A stretch of 64,000 nucleotides of DNA from Calocera cornea HHB12733 (lineage: Eukaryota; Basidiomycota; Dacrymycetes; Dacrymycetales; Dacrymycetaceae). Below the pieces are notes generated by a model, which was not told the DNA's origin, ran no database searches, and was given only the letters and a program-made list of their open reading frames with translations. A program made the translations under genes and the position numbers. The stretch covers positions 28,058-92,057 of the forward strand of contig KV424046.1 of the NCBI GenBank assembly GCA_001632435.1, in the 5' to 3' direction. Positions 44,601-57,440 of this stretch are shown here, piece by piece (the stretch's first letter is position 1; each line of letters opens with the position of its first letter).

Positions 44601-47379
44601 CGTCAGCGGGTTCGCAGAGTGGCTAAGTAGGGGCGCGTCCACGGCGAATTTGCTCGGCCTCGGTGAAGGAAGGAGCGGGATAGTGGTGAACGGCAGGGTA
44701 AGCCCACCGCGCTGGGGGTGAGCACCATCAGGACCTGACGAATCATAGGTGATCCCAATTGAGAGCCAAGACTTCACTGTGGCGGACATACAGGCCATTG
44801 TTGCCTTCGAGCTCAGGAAGCGCATACAACCAGTGATCTCTGGGATTGAGCAGCTGTACGCCGCGACTGGGAGTCCATTCGACCGGCGCACATACGCAGA
44901 CCTCGTCGCATATGCCTCATCAATCACTTCGACGGTCCAAGCTGCGGACCCGTCGGCTGGGCTTCTGCAAACAGCTGTGCCGCAGAGGAGCGTTCTCTAC
45001 AAAGATGTGACGAAAGGCTACAGGTAAGGGGGTACGGCTCAAAGAGATATCAACGAGACTCAATCCCCGTCTTCGATCCAGCTATTTTACCATCGGTGAT
45101 GAATCTCGTGCCATTCACAGGTTCGGCATCATTCTTGATCCTATTAGTGACCTGGCGCAGCGCTGGCCGGCCATCCTTCAGGTATGTCTGTTGATTGTAT
45201 CAACTGGGTTTCACCTGAAGTATCATACAGTGGTTGGCAACTCTGAACACTGTATATGTGGAGGTCATTTTGAATCCAAGGGCCGATGGATCTGCAGTGA
45301 GTTGCAAGAAACGGCTATTGTCTGTTGTTGAGTCTAATGGCCCCAATGTAGGCTCCCTTGAAGTCATATTACAAGTCTGTGCTTCCTTTCCAGCTGGTCT
45401 TTGGGGAAGATGGGTAAGCCATAACAGACCGAGTGTCAGGAAACCCAGTCTTACCCAGATCGATTAGCGAGGAGACAAGACCCACTGTTCGCTTCGAAAA
45501 CTTGCCAGAGAACTCTATATACACCCTAGCAATGGATACCCCGCCAGCTTGGCTGGTACGACCACGGGAATCGCCCTACGATCTGGACAATATTTTTCTG
45601 GCGACGCTACCACAGTCAGCGCGTGTCGAAGGTGTGAAGGCGGTTTTCGAACTGCAGTACCTCGTTGTTGAAGGGCATGCTCGCGAAACGAATTCAAGAT
45701 TCGAGACCCCACCAAGAGGCGCTCAAGTCCAGATTGCGCCTCTCAATGGCTCAGTCGCTTTGGATGACACTATGATCATGGCGAACCTTGGATACTTGCA
45801 GCTAAAGGCTCAACCAGGTGTATTCGAGTTTGGTCTGCGCCCTGGAAGGACCAGTGAAGTGTTCGAGCTCGAGGCAGTCGGGAACGATGGCTGGAACAGC
45901 AAACCAATCAACGAGACGGGACCATACCTCACCGTCACGAGCTTCGAGGGCATGACAATATATCCTCGCCTGAAGCGAAGGCCGGGCATGGAGAAGGCGG
46001 AGGTGCTTGAAGAGGTTTCGTCGTCTGTACTTGGTTTCGACCTCGGCGGTCTGCTCGATCCTCTCTACGACTTTGCCTCGAAATTCGGCTTCAGCAACCT
46101 GAAACCCGAGCCGAAAGCGGTTGCAACGACGAAACCTCAAGCCGACATCAACATCTTCACTGTCGCCTCAGGGCTCCTCTACGAGCGGTTCGCCCTTATC
46201 ATGACGCTTAGCGTGATGCGCCACACAAACCACACCGTCAAATTCTGGTTTATCGAAAATTTCTTATCTCCGTCATTCCTCGTAAGCATAGCATCAGACC
46301 ATAGAAGCATTGCCCTGACTGTCTTGCAGGAAATCATCCCCTATGTTGCGCATGAATACGGGTTCGACTACGAGCTCGTCACGTACAAATGGCCCTCATG
46401 GCTGCGTGCCCAGAAAGAGAAGCAGCGTGTGATCTGGGCATATAAGATCCTATTCCTGGACGTGCTCTTCCCGCTGGACCTGAAGAAAGTTATCTTCGTG
46501 GACGCAGATCAGATTGTACGGACAGATCTGAAGGAACTAGTTGACTTGGACCTCCATGGCGCTCCATACGGGTATACACCTATGGGCGACGACAAAGAGG
46601 ACGTGGAAGGATTCCGGTTTTGGAAGACCGGTTACTGGAAGGAGCAACTGCGTGGGAAGCCGTATCACATTAGGCATGTTCTTCGTCTCTTTCCCCATCA
46701 TTCACCGGCTCATTGCGCGGCAGTGCTTTGTATGTCATAGACCTCGTGCGATTCCGTCAGCTGGCTGCCGGAGATCGCCTCAGAGGACAGTACCAAGGAC
46801 TGTCCGCCGACCCCAACTCGCTTGCCAATCTCGATCAAGACTTACCGAACAATATGCAGCATGAGATACCCATTGTAAGCATGATGAACAGCCCTTAACA
46901 TTCCTGCTAACGAAATCTGCAGTACTCACTAGACAAAGACTGGTTATGGTGCGAGACTTGGTGCAGCGGGGACAGACTAGAGCGTGCCAAGACAATTGAT
47001 CTTTGTCAGAATCCGCTTACAGTGTGTCTTCTGTTGCCTCATGTCTTCCAACTGCTTATCCTCTCAATAGAAAGAGCCAAAGCTGGCAAGGGCTCGGGCC
47101 ATCCCCGAATGGGAAGTGTATGACTCCGAGATCGCTACTCTGACGCGCAGGCTCGCGAAGGAGGGCAAGATCCATTGGTCAGCGGCAATGGCCGACTCCG
47201 ACGCCTTGGGAAATGTGGGGAAGGCCAACGCAGCGGCTGTGGCGGTGAACGAGCCGACTGGAGCGCAGGAAGGAGCAGAGCCAGAAGCTATGCGTGAGAG
47301 CATTATCCCTGGTATAGATCAGAGTATACTAGACGCTATCGCTGCCACGGAGCCCCACAGGCTTCGGGAAGAGCTATGA
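41620..47379 (+). CDS. GPT1: UDP-glucose:glycoprotein glucosyltransferase (UGGT)
   Basis: ER folding sensor that re-glucosylates N-glycans on misfolded glycoproteins so that calnexin rebinds them. Nineteen exons encode 1,598 residues: 41620-41762, 41812-42150, 42213-42353, 42404-42540, 42588-43020, 43081-43324, 43382-43885, 43931-43990, 44040-44217, 44270-44697, 44749-45023, 45121-45181, 45231-45296, 45352-45413, 45459-46281, 46330-46673, 46724-46874, 46923-47021 and 47071-47379. A signal peptide ([20 protein letters not shown]) begins it and REEL ends it, an ER-retention type end as in animal UGGT. The sensor region of thioredoxin-like domains fills the middle. The C-terminal glycosyltransferase starts near 1250 ([20 protein letters not shown]), with the DAD metal site near 1355 ([19 protein letters not shown]), followed by [18 protein letters not shown] and [11 protein letters not shown]. 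The intron after PYHI needs a GC donor. The fission-yeast symbol is used; synonym of KRE5/UGGT. Confidence 0.95.
42683..42718. repeat. (GACTCC)6 coding repeat in the UGGT gene
   Basis: Six perfect hexamers encode an alternating Asp-Ser run inside the luminal sensor region. Codons are identical in all copies, so the run is recent. Confidence 0.95.
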
Positions 47380-47696
47380 TGATGCCTTATCTTGGGCTTA
47401 GTTAGATCCCAATCTATGGCTTCATTACGGCAGGTAACACCCTTGACAGCACAATGCGGGGCAGGGACATGCCCACATACGGGACAGTTTTTGTCGTAGA
47501 CAATCTTGTCCAATTAGAGCTTCTACAGTGGTTCTGGGACGTAATTGCTGGTAAGGGGTAAGACTAGAGGGAAACGCAGTTGTAAGGATGGCCGAGACAG
47601 AGTGCAACAAAAAAGAAATCCTGTCGATTTGTTTGTGTAACAATACAGTGCCCATCCGTGACACTGGTCATCCTCAGAGGTGTCTATGCGGATGGC
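47380..47696. other. intergenic region between convergent UGGT and PMA1 genes
   Basis: 317 bp holding two 3' trailers. Nothing else recognised. Confidence 0.55.
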
Positions 47697-50600
47697 TTAA
47701 TGGCGGGACGGGTTGCGAGCGAGGGTGGCACCGGCGTGTGCGGCCTGGAGGGAACCGAAGCGCTGGAGTTCGACCTCTGCATGTTTGGTCAGTTTCTGCA
47801 TCAGAATAACGTGATATAGACGACTTACGGCTCATCCTGACAGAGCGACCTTTCCCGAACCCAACACGGTTGGCAGCACGGCGGATGAAGTTGACACGGT
47901 TGGAGTACAGAGACTCGTGGAGCGACGCAGCACGAGACTGAGTGCGCTGGAGAGGCTCCCCACGGTCGTCCGTCATGCGGCGCTCGCGACGCTCGCGGAG
48001 CCACTTGACGACGGTGGCCTTCATGCCGAACTTGATGAAGTCGAGAGGCAGGTACCAGAGGACGTTCTAGAGAGTGTGTTAGATCATATTCACTTCTTTG
48101 TGTGGAAATTGACATACCCAGATCCAGACGATACCAATCCAACCGCCAGAGATGCCCTCAACATCGGTGAAGTACCAGTTGGCGTAGGCGGCAATGATGG
48201 AAGAGATGAGCTGAGCAATACCGAACGCGACCATAAGCGCGATGGAAGGACGCTCCATGAAGAAGAAGCCGTGGGAACGGGTGACGAAGATAAGAGCCTG
48301 GGAAATGATAGCGACCTGGAGGTACAGGATCATGTGGATGTGGTTGTTGTTGACATCATCGTGGTAGCCGTCAACCTTGAAGTGATCCTCAAAGAAGGTA
48401 GTGTGCCAGAGAACCATGAAGAGGGCAAGCGTTGAGAGCGTAAGCCAGATACCGTAGGCAACGGCGAAGGAGAAGATCTCAGCGAGATCCCAAGCGTCGG
48501 GAGTCATAGAAGGAAGCACGCGGTCGACGGATAGGGTCATAATCGTGCCGTCGTTAAGGAGGGCAATGATCAGGATCATGAAGGGCGGGAAGTCGAACTG
48601 GTACGCGAACGCCAGGATAGCGAAGCAGACGACGATACGGATGGTGACGGAGCAGGCGTAGATGGAGTAGTTCCTCATACGCTGGAAGATGATACGGGAA
48701 CCGCGGATAGCGTGGACGATGGTGGACAGACCGGGCTCAGTCAAAACGATATCAGCGGCACCACGGGCAGCATCGGTGGCACCCTCGACGGCGATACCAA
48801 CATTGGCACGGGACAGAGCGGGAGCGTCGTTAGCACCGTCACCAGTCATAGCGCATAGATGACCGAGACCCTGGAGACGCTTGACGATCTCGTACTTGTG
48901 CTCGGGGAAGACACCAGCGAAACCGTCGGCATCGAGGATCATCTCGTCGAGGGTCATGTGCTTGCCACCGGGGGGAGGGCCATCCTTGAGCACCTTGGCG
49001 GGGTACATGTGGTCACCGAGGCCAAGACGACGGCCAGTCTCCTTTGCGATAGCGAGCTGATCACCGGTAACCATCTTAACCTTGACACCGAGCGCAATGG
49101 CATCGTCGATGGTCTGCTTGGTATCGGAACGGGGAGGATCGAAGATAGCGAGGAGACCGATAAGCTCGAAACCGTTGCCCTCGCCCTCGGGATCCTGACC
49201 CTCAAGCTCCTCATAAGCGACAGCAAGGGCACGGAGACCACGGGAAGCGAACTCCTCGACATCGGCCTCGAGCCTGTTCTCGATCTCCTCGGTCTTGTTG
49301 CGGGTGCAGTGGTCGACAATGATACCGGTCATGCCCTTGGTGACACGCTTCAGCTTGCCGGTGCTCTCCTCGCGGTAGGTGATCTCAGTGCGCTTGTCAA
49401 CAGGGTTGAACGGCTTGAAGTCCAGGAGCTTGATGCCCGCACGAGCCTTCGAAGCGTCACCAATCGCACCAACGACGCAAGCGTCGATGGCGTCCTGGTT
49501 CTCGGTACGGGAAGCATATGCGGCAAGGAGCATGACATCGGGGCCGGAGAAGGGGCCGTAGGTCTTGACGAGGTTGCTGTCAATGGTGAGCTTGTTGGTG
49601 GTGAGCGTGCCGGTCTTGTCGGAGCAAAGGATAGTAACACCGGCCAACTCCTCAATGGCAGTGATACGGGTGACAATAGCCTTGTGCTTCGCGAGCTGCT
49701 GGGCGCCGACAGCGAGGGTGACCGACAGCACGGTGGGCATGGCAATGGGAATGCCACCGATCAAAAGCACCAGGATATCGTTGAGACCGCGACGGTAAGG
49801 GTAGTGGTACTTGGGGTAGAGAATGAGAATTTCGAGGAGGACGAAGAGACCGATAGAAACAAGGCAGAAAGAGCCGATCTGGGCGAGGATCTTCTGCAGA
49901 TGGCCGGTGGTATCATCGTCCTGGCCGACGAGCTTGGCGGCGCGACCGAAGAAAGTGTTGCCGCCGGTGGAGATAACAACACCCTCAGCCTCACCCTGCT
50001 TGCAGGTGGAGCCGGAGAAGCACTGATCACCGACCTTCTTGCTCTGGGGAAGAGACTCGCCAGTCAAGGCAGCCTGATCGATAGAGACATTGACGGCTTC
50101 GGTAAGACGGACATCGGCGGGGACAATATCGCCGATCTTGAAAGCGACCATATCACCGGGAACGAGCTCGGAGGACTCAATCTCAGCCCAGGTGCCAGAG
50201 CGCTTGCAGCGGGCCTTGGGGGCGAGCGACTCCATGAGCGCCTTGACGGCGTTACCAGCGCCACGCTCCTCGTAGAAACCGATGGAAGAGTTGATGAGCA
50301 GCAGGAGAACGATACCGACAAAGTCCTCCCAATCAGGGGGCATGCCGCCGCCGTTGGAAAGAGCGATAGCGACGAGCGCCGCAGCCTCCATCACCCAGGA
50401 CAAAGGGTTCCACATGAAGGACAGGAACTAGCGCAGACAGCGGAATCAATTTCCAGTCCCTTGTGATACAGTGAGAAGGTGAGAACTCACCTGGAGGAAC
50501 GCATTTTGCTCCTCGTGCTCGAGCTTGTTGGGCCCGAACAGTTCCAGACGCCTTGTCGCCTCAGCAGGGTCCAGACCATCTTCGGTGCACTGAAGCAACT

Positions 50601-50983
50601 TGAAGACATCCTCCATGACGAGGGTCTCGAGGTCGACCTTCTCCTTATCGTACAGATCCTCAGCCTTCAGCTCGATCTAGAACAAATGTCAGTAAGTGAT
50701 ATGGAGCGGCGTCGTATGCACTTACTTGAGACATATCGACCTTGGCATCTGGAGCGAAAAGAAAGGTTAGCCTGAGCTCCCACTTGACGGCTCAAATACA
50801 CGCACGAGTGTTCTTCTCCGCGGCGTCGTGGCCAAAATCCTTGTACTCGCGCTTCTTGTGTTCCGGGGCGGGTGAGTCAACGGCAGGCGCTGCAGCGGCG
50901 TCCACCGGAGCTGTCTCCGGAGTGGTTTCCGGGGCAGGCTCTGTCGGGCCAGCCTCCTTCTTCTCAGTGATTGGCTCAGACAT
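47697..50983 (-). CDS. PMA1: plasma-membrane H+-ATPase (P3A-type)
   Basis: Pumps protons out of the cell using ATP and sets the membrane potential. Six exons (50983-50806, 50748-50726, 50676-50491, 50427-48118, 48066-47829, 47776-47697) encode 1,004 residues. P-type motifs are complete: TGES in the actuator domain, the phosphorylation site CSDKTGTLT with its Asp near residue 399, KGMTG nucleotide-binding loop, DPPRSDT, MVTGDQ and GDGANDAP. About ten membrane helices are visible, including LLLLINSSIGFYEERGAGNA and FMILIIALLNDGTIMTLSVD. The N-terminal extension is acidic and Pro/Ala-rich. The C-terminal regulatory domain ends near RNPSRH, with basic and Ser residues for kinase control. Codon use is strongly biased to C-ending codons, as expected for one of the most abundant proteins, and the bias opens a long false frame on the other strand. 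Confidence 0.97.
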
Positions 50984-53900
50984 TGTGGGGAGTGGCGGGG
51001 GGGGAGACAACAGTAGGCTATACTGTGCACTGGAGGGGGAGGAGGAAGAGAAGAGAGAGGAGGAACGCGGAGGAGACCACTGTCGACGAGGAGTGCTGGA
51101 GGGACGGCGAGGAGGGAGGAGGGGGAGAGGGAAGAGGTGTTGGAGTGGGACCAGGGTTGAAGAGGACCTCGGGATATAAGGACGGCCCTCTGTCACCGTC
51201 ACACAGAAGGCGGGATCAGAAAATCCCTCCGTTGCTCGGCACTTGACAGGTTACATCAGAGTAAACATATGCCCTATTCCCACGAAGACCAGCCCGACAA
51301 TCGCCCACCCAACAGCACCCCGTACACCGCCCGACCCAACATCCGGGAGCTCAAGACCAACAAATTCTCGCTGTTGTCCCGCAAATGCTCTCCCGGCCTG
51401 ACTGTACGAAGCACCGCGGTGGCTATCTCGCCGCTTATCCCACCTACTCATGAGCCCTTAGTACGCGTTGTTTACCTTCCCAACGACGCGGCCGAAACAA
51501 GGGCCCTCGTGGGCGTGCATTCACCGGATGCTATTTTGGGACGCCCCGACCACATCCGAAGCGCGGTCTAAACGCGGCGGGTTCCTCGAAGCGTACGACC
51601 ATCGAGAGGTCTTGCATCGAGACCCGCGGGTCAGCCATGCGAGATCGCAGGGGCGGTGCAACCCATTCTTAACAACGCGCTTAGGTAAAACTGTTTAGTT
51701 TCCACCATTTATGCAGTACTCTTCTTCTGCATTGGGTCTGCCCAAAGCGTACAAGTGCCAGCTTTTTGCACCGCCGGAGCGGCAGGTACCTCCCGCCACC
51801 GTCGTCACGCTGTTCTCCGTGGATGACGGCATTACCTCCGGCGGACTTGCAAATTATTCGAGCTCCGAGTGGTCGGCATCCCCTTCGGCCTACACAGCCG
51901 CATCGAGATCGGTGGTCCGTTGCGCGAGCGCTGCACCGGCTTGCTTACCGCCTGGGCATTACAATCTCTGCAGTTTTCGTTATCTTGGTCCTAATACTCG
52001 TGTAGAGGGCCCGAGGACCCTACAACTCCTTTGTGCGGCGTCGCCTCATCACTCGTCGGACGGCAAATTTTCGAGACACCCGATCCCTGCCAATTCCGAT
52101 TCGACCGTCGCCCTCTCATTTGCAAATGCACGGCGAACTACGGCCCGTATTGAGTAAGCGATGCTTTCCAACTGATTCCAGTAAGTCTACCCGGTACAGC
52201 CGGCTTCGTCATCCCAACAATGCGGACAATGATCCCTACAATGCCCGCAGGGCATCCAATCGGGTCGTCCAGAAGACCCTACCGCAGGGAAAGCTCATGC
52301 GCCCCCGTCCGCCATTTAGCGTTGCACCCATGACGCAATGATTTCATTTAAACACGGCCTCATTGGGCGCACACTGCCCGAACTGGCAGGGCCATTTGAT
52401 CTCCCCCCGCACTTTGTCTGGAACAAGTGGGCGACTGGCTGTCTGCTGTTGGCCCACGGTTCTGTATAGGATGGGGTAGAGCGCCGCTTGCGCAACAGCG
52501 TTACGTGTGACAAAGCTCCAACTCTTGGTTCAGACATTCAGTCGCCCACCTGAGAAAGAAGTCCCCTACGCTGCTCCAGCAGGGTGCCACAAGAGCCACT
52601 ACTGTCAACCGCCCCAGCCTTCTCGAGGAACACCCCTGGAGGGGATAGAACTCGTGCCTATCGCCACAGGGCAATTGGTGCGGACATTAAACTGGAAGAT
52701 GTGGTCTGGCGACCCCAAATGCCAGCGAGCTGCGTCATACGTCCGTGAGCCCTGTGCAAGAGCGCTCGGCAGCACAGGACGACTCCGGGAACGCACGCCG
52801 GCGCGGGTTCTACCGGAGGGTCCGCCCGCAGTCGGCTATGCTTCGGCGCGAGAAAGCAGATGGTTGCCGCGGCCGCTGGCGAGGATCGGGAGCCTGCTAG
52901 TACCTACCGCCGGTGGAAGTATCGTCAGATTTGTTTCTCGTCTGTGGTTGAGGGAAGCCCTCCAGCAGCGACGAAACAGGGCGATAGCAGACCGGACCTC
53001 TCTGACGCACGCAGCCTGTCGTTCTGACAAATGTTCCTCCGTTTAGATAACGGCTTGTCTGGTAGTTCGATCGGGCACGGAGGGACGATCCCGCGCCCTT
53101 AAACAATAGCATTATGCTCTGACCCAAAACTGGGAGGCCAGGCGCATGGGACAACCAGTTATTGGTTTCGATGTAAACTGCGTGACGGTGACGACACTTG
53201 GTTGTTCCCGTTCATCCAGGGGCAGCGACCAGAACACAGGTAGTAAGTTGATTGCCGACCGGGGGGCGCGGAAAGTTGATCGCGTGCGTCGTTGTGCCAG
53301 TATAATCTTCTTCTTGGTCGCTCATTCACGCCATCAAGTTGATCCATATCTCGGCTAAGCGCCCAACGAATCTTCTCCAGGTGTGGGCTCAGTCTTGAAA
53401 GAAGCAAGAAATGAAGGCAACATGCTACGCGCGCTTGTGCTGGTCTGCGGCAATGATGAGCGCTCCTTGGCACGTCCTCCAATGTTTACGCTGACGAGAA
53501 CGTGACGCTGCTACACAATCTGAAAGGACGGTCAGGAGGAGCAGGCGAATATTCCAAGGAGCGTACTTAGAACGCTAGCGCCTACACGTGCGTCAAGACC
53601 AAGAGGGGCCCCAACTTGGCGCGGCGCACCAGCTACCCCGTGCAAATGGCCCGCACGCCATCCCATGCCTGTGTACCCCGTAAAGCCATCGCGCGGAATG
53701 CTGAATTTGTTTCAGAAGTAAATCATACCAGCTGTGCCTGGTCGGAGGCTGGCCTGAAGCGTTCTGCGTGACAGGTGCAGACTGGCCACCACGACGCAGT
53801 AGAAGAGCAGTGCTGGGAAGCAGATGGTCGGGCTTGAGATCCGCCGCTCGATAATTCTTCTAGCAATGCAACATCCGACGAACGACCTTGATCATCATGG

Positions 53901-54194
53901 TGGATCGAAGAAGATGGGAGGTCGATCTGCCGTCGTCATCCAATATATTCGCGGTGATGCAAAGAAGATGATGGCTGTGAAGGACCCGGCGCGAGGAGCC
54001 GGTCATTCCACCTGCCGAAGCCATTGGACCGGACGGGGTTGCCCGTCCCCAACGGCCAGCGTCGTCGACGACGCTCGCAGTCGCCGGCGGTCCTGCCTAT
54101 TCTCATTACATTGCCTTTCAGCACCGGTCCTGCCCGTACTGCGCGTGCTTGCTGCCGCTCGGCGTCATTGTCTGATTCATATCGGCACCCGATC
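50984..54194. other. PMA1 promoter and gene-poor region
   Basis: Some 3.2 kb. The first 200 bp next to PMA1 are purine-rich on the plus strand (pyrimidine-rich on the coding strand), as is common for strongly expressed fungal genes. The rest (51.25-54.15 kb) has only unsupported frames: for example 51711-52157 (+) and a 66-residue frame at 51251-51451 (-) ending in a hydrophobic helix. None shows introns in phase or a family motif. No transposon reverse transcriptase or transposase fragment was recognised. Confidence 0.5.
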
Positions 54195-56655
54195 ATGGTC
54201 CTTTGGCACCGCCGCATGCTCTCGCGTATCAGTCGTCCGGCCAGCGCGACCCTCTTCCGCTGCCTCCCGCCCGGTCCTCGCCGTCTCCACCCCACGGCCG
54301 ACGGAGGTCGGCCGTTCACCACCGTTGTCGATCCTCCAGAGGTCGTCCCCAACCCATCGCTAGGCTCGTACGTGCGCGGTCCCCTCCAACCGCCCCTCGC
54401 GCATGAGACGTTGCCCCAGTTCTGGCGCGACCTCGTACGGCAACATGGAGATGGCGACGCGTTGGTTAGCATGCACGAGCCTGCGAAGCAGTACAACTTC
54501 GACATCCAGGAGGCGGGTGACAGGCATCTGAAATGGACGTACGGAGAGATGGACAGGGCGATCGATGCCTTGGCAAGGGGTCTAATCGCGATGGGAATCA
54601 CGAAAGGGGACCGGGTCGGCGCCGTCTTGCCTAACTGCAGGTACTTCGCTCTCATCAAATCATCTACCTCGAGAATGAAACGTAATGACTGCCTATTTCT
54701 GTGCCTGCGTAAAGTGCCTATGCCCTGTTGCAGTGGGCGACTGCTCGGATAGGCGCGATCTTGGTCACCTTCAATCCCCAGTACAAGACACATGAACTGC
54801 TGGCGGCTCTCAACCTCACGACGACCAAAGCGCTCTTCATTACACCGTACTTGAAGAAATCACCTTTCCTTCAAACGCTCTTGGAGGCTCTTCCCTCCTA
54901 TACGGCAGGCTCTCCCCGCCAGCATGAGCTCGCCGAACCCGTGTTACCATCACTTCGATCCCTGGTCATTGTCGACAATCTCCACGATGAACACGAGTTT
55001 GCTCGACAGTTGCAGTTGTCATCGGGACTATCGGATATAAAGGATCTCATGCTCTGGGGCAGCGGAGGATGGGAAGCGAGTGAAGTCAGGAGGCTGGAGG
55101 ACAGCGGAACGAAGGACGAGGTCATCAATCTACAGTTCACCAGGTGAGTGCTGCTGTGAACTGTCTCTGAACTGTCCTGACTGGCACGACAGCGGTACTA
55201 CAGGCCTGCCCAAAGCTGTATCAGTACGTCATATGTCCTTGTCCAGTGCCTTCGCTAATGGCGCATATAGCTGACGCATTTCAACCTCCTCAACAATGGG
55301 CGATACATCGGGGACTGTATGCGGCTCACGCCCGCGGACCGCTTGTGTCAGTCTCTTGCGCCATGGCTCTACAGAACGCAACGCTTACCCTGGCTCAGGC
55401 AACGTACCGCCGTTGTTTCACTGCTTTGGCCTTGTCCTCGGCAATCTGGCCGCGTGGACCCACGGGAGCACCATCATATACCCCTCTGGCTTCTTCGAGC
55501 CCCGTGCAATTCTCGATACCGTGGAGGCGGAGAAGTGCACCGCTCTGCATGGCGTTCCCACGCACTTCCTCGGTGTGCTTGGTGAACTCGAGAACGGTGG
55601 CAAGAAATGGGACACGAGTACTTTGAGGTCAGTACAATCAGCAAGATATGATGGCATACATCTGAAATCATGCAGGACCGGCATTGCCGCAGGGTCGCCC
55701 ATTCCTATCGAGCTCATGAAGGAGTTGATTGAGAATATCAACCTGACTGAGCTGACCATCGCCTATGGGATGAGTGCGTACACTGTCACATTCCGAGCGC
55801 TACCTCTGAGATCCAGTCTGGCAGCGGAAACAAGCCCGGTATCGTTCCAGACACGGACAAACGACCCGCTCATCAAGCGCTCCGAGACTGTAGGACGTGT
55901 CCTGCCTCAGACAAAAGCCAAAATCGTCGATGAAAATGGTAATATTGTTCCATTGGGTGTCCATGGAGAACTATGTATCGCCGGATACCTTGTGCAAAAG
56001 GGATATTGGGAGGATCAGGACCAGACCGACAGGGTGATGAAGCGGCACCCGGGGGATCCGGATACCTTGTGGATGATGACTGGTGATGTTGCCAGCATGG
56101 ACGAGGAAGGGTATCTTCAAAGTACGTCCCCGATCCACCGCGCTTCGGCACAACATTGAAGGTATGCAGTTGTTGGCAGGATCAAGGATGTCATCATCCG
56201 CGGTGGAGAGGTGAGCCAGATGCAGCTCCGATAAATCCACCGCTAATCCACGCTTCGTAGAATCTCTTCCCTGTCCAGATCGAGAACTGCTTGACGGATC
56301 ATCACGCCATCCGTGAGGCAGCTGTCGTCTCTGTACCTGATCCGAAGTACGTCGAGGTGCCAGGGGCATGGATAGTCAGGTCAGGTCCGAAACATCCCGG
56401 TTCAATCCATCTGTCAGGGAAAGACGTGCGCCAGGTGGTGATCGATGGCATGAATCGGCAGGTGAGTGGTACCAGCTACCTTTTACAGTGCTATCTAAGT
56501 GTGATTTGCAGAACGCTCCGGACTATGTGTGGTTCATGGGTGAGGATGGCGTACCGGATGAGCTGCCCAAGACGGCTAGCGGGAAGGTCATGAAGCACGT
56601 ACTCCGCCAATGGAGCAAAGATCTAGCTGCGAAAGGAGTTGGGCGTGTCATCTGA
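54195..56655 (+). CDS. mitochondrial-type medium-chain acyl-CoA synthetase (ACSF2-like, AMP-dependent)
   Basis: Activates a fatty or other carboxylic acid to its CoA thioester through an acyl-AMP. Ten exons (54195-54640, 54715-55143, 55193-55223, 55271-55346, 55399-55627, 55676-55773, 55825-56121, 56170-56210, 56261-56461, 56512-56655) encode 663 residues. The N-terminus (MLSRISRPASATLFRCLPPG, from a second ATG at 54216) is like a mitochondrial presequence. Motifs: the AMP-binding P-loop FTSGTTGLPKAV, NVPPLFHCFGLVLGNL, the YGMTETSPVSF motif, WMMTGDVASMDEEGYL, and IVGRIKDVIIRGGENLFPVQ, with the late catalytic lysine in PKTASGKVMKH. All are in order and intact. Family-level function is solid; substrate is inferred from ACSF2 relatives. 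Confidence 0.92.
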
Positions 56656-57440
56656 TCTAGTGGGATTTATGAATGCGGTACCAATGGAGACTTGTGTGGC
56701 GTCACACGCCCCATCGTTGCTTGTATTATAGCACATACATAACAATACTTTGACACCATATCCATATGGAGATGAGGGTGTATTAGGATGGTATTTCACA
56801 CAAGTGGAGTAATACGAAGGGCTGCCCGAAGCGTAAGAACTGTGGGAGAGAAGGAAATTATTGCATCTTGGCGTACTTCTGGCTCTGCTCGAATGGGACA
56901 GAAGCAACGGCAGATGCTTTGTCCCGTACAGGTGACCAAGAAGCATTTGCGACTTCTAACGCCATTAAAACCGGCGCGTTTTCCCCGGGTTCCTCTTGTT
57001 ACAGTACCTGCTTGCCGGAAACAAGGTGGGATATGCAGGGGCCCCAAGGTGCCGGACGGCCAACGGGCACGGGGCCCTACTAGCGCTCGTCAATGAGTGG
57101 ACCTCTTTATTGGAACAGAGGCAGTCCTGTCTCGCCGTCAATCCCCAACACTAAGAGCTAATGATGTGCTTACTGCATAATTCCCCACAGAATATCATTG
57201 GCGTTGATGCGAGATGCTCGCTGCATAGATCCACCGATCCTCTTCTATTGTCCGCCGCCTTCGCTTCTCCTCTCTCTACGAACACCATTCTTTCTCATCA
57301 TGAGACACTCCGCTTCGAAACCGGCCCGCCATACCAAGAATACTCATCGTCTCCACTTTCCCACACACGATCCTTTGGGGATATAAAACCTGGGCATACC
57401 ACTCGAAACCAGAGAAGGTGGGGCCCCAAGCAGCCGCAAA
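56656..57440. other. intergenic region upstream of the first royal-jelly-fold gene
   Basis: Trailer of the acyl-CoA synthetase gene followed by a promoter with a good TATA box (see separate entry). No other feature. Confidence 0.5.
57382..57388 (+). promoter_or_regulatory. TATA box of the first royal-jelly-fold gene
   Basis: TATAAAA 53 nt upstream of the start codon at 57441, at the end of a C/T-rich stretch. It is the strongest TATA match on this strand in the neighbourhood, though it leaves only a very short leader. Confidence 0.55.

Noticed and set aside
48859..50466. 535-residue open frame on the plus strand opposite PMA1
   Set aside because: It mirrors the PMA1 coding exon exactly; the strong C-ending codon bias of PMA1 removes stops from this frame. 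No motif, no own introns.
51711..52157. 149-residue plus-strand gene downstream of the PMA1 promoter
   Set aside because: No recognisable motif, alternate frames equally open, no in-phase introns; insufficient support.
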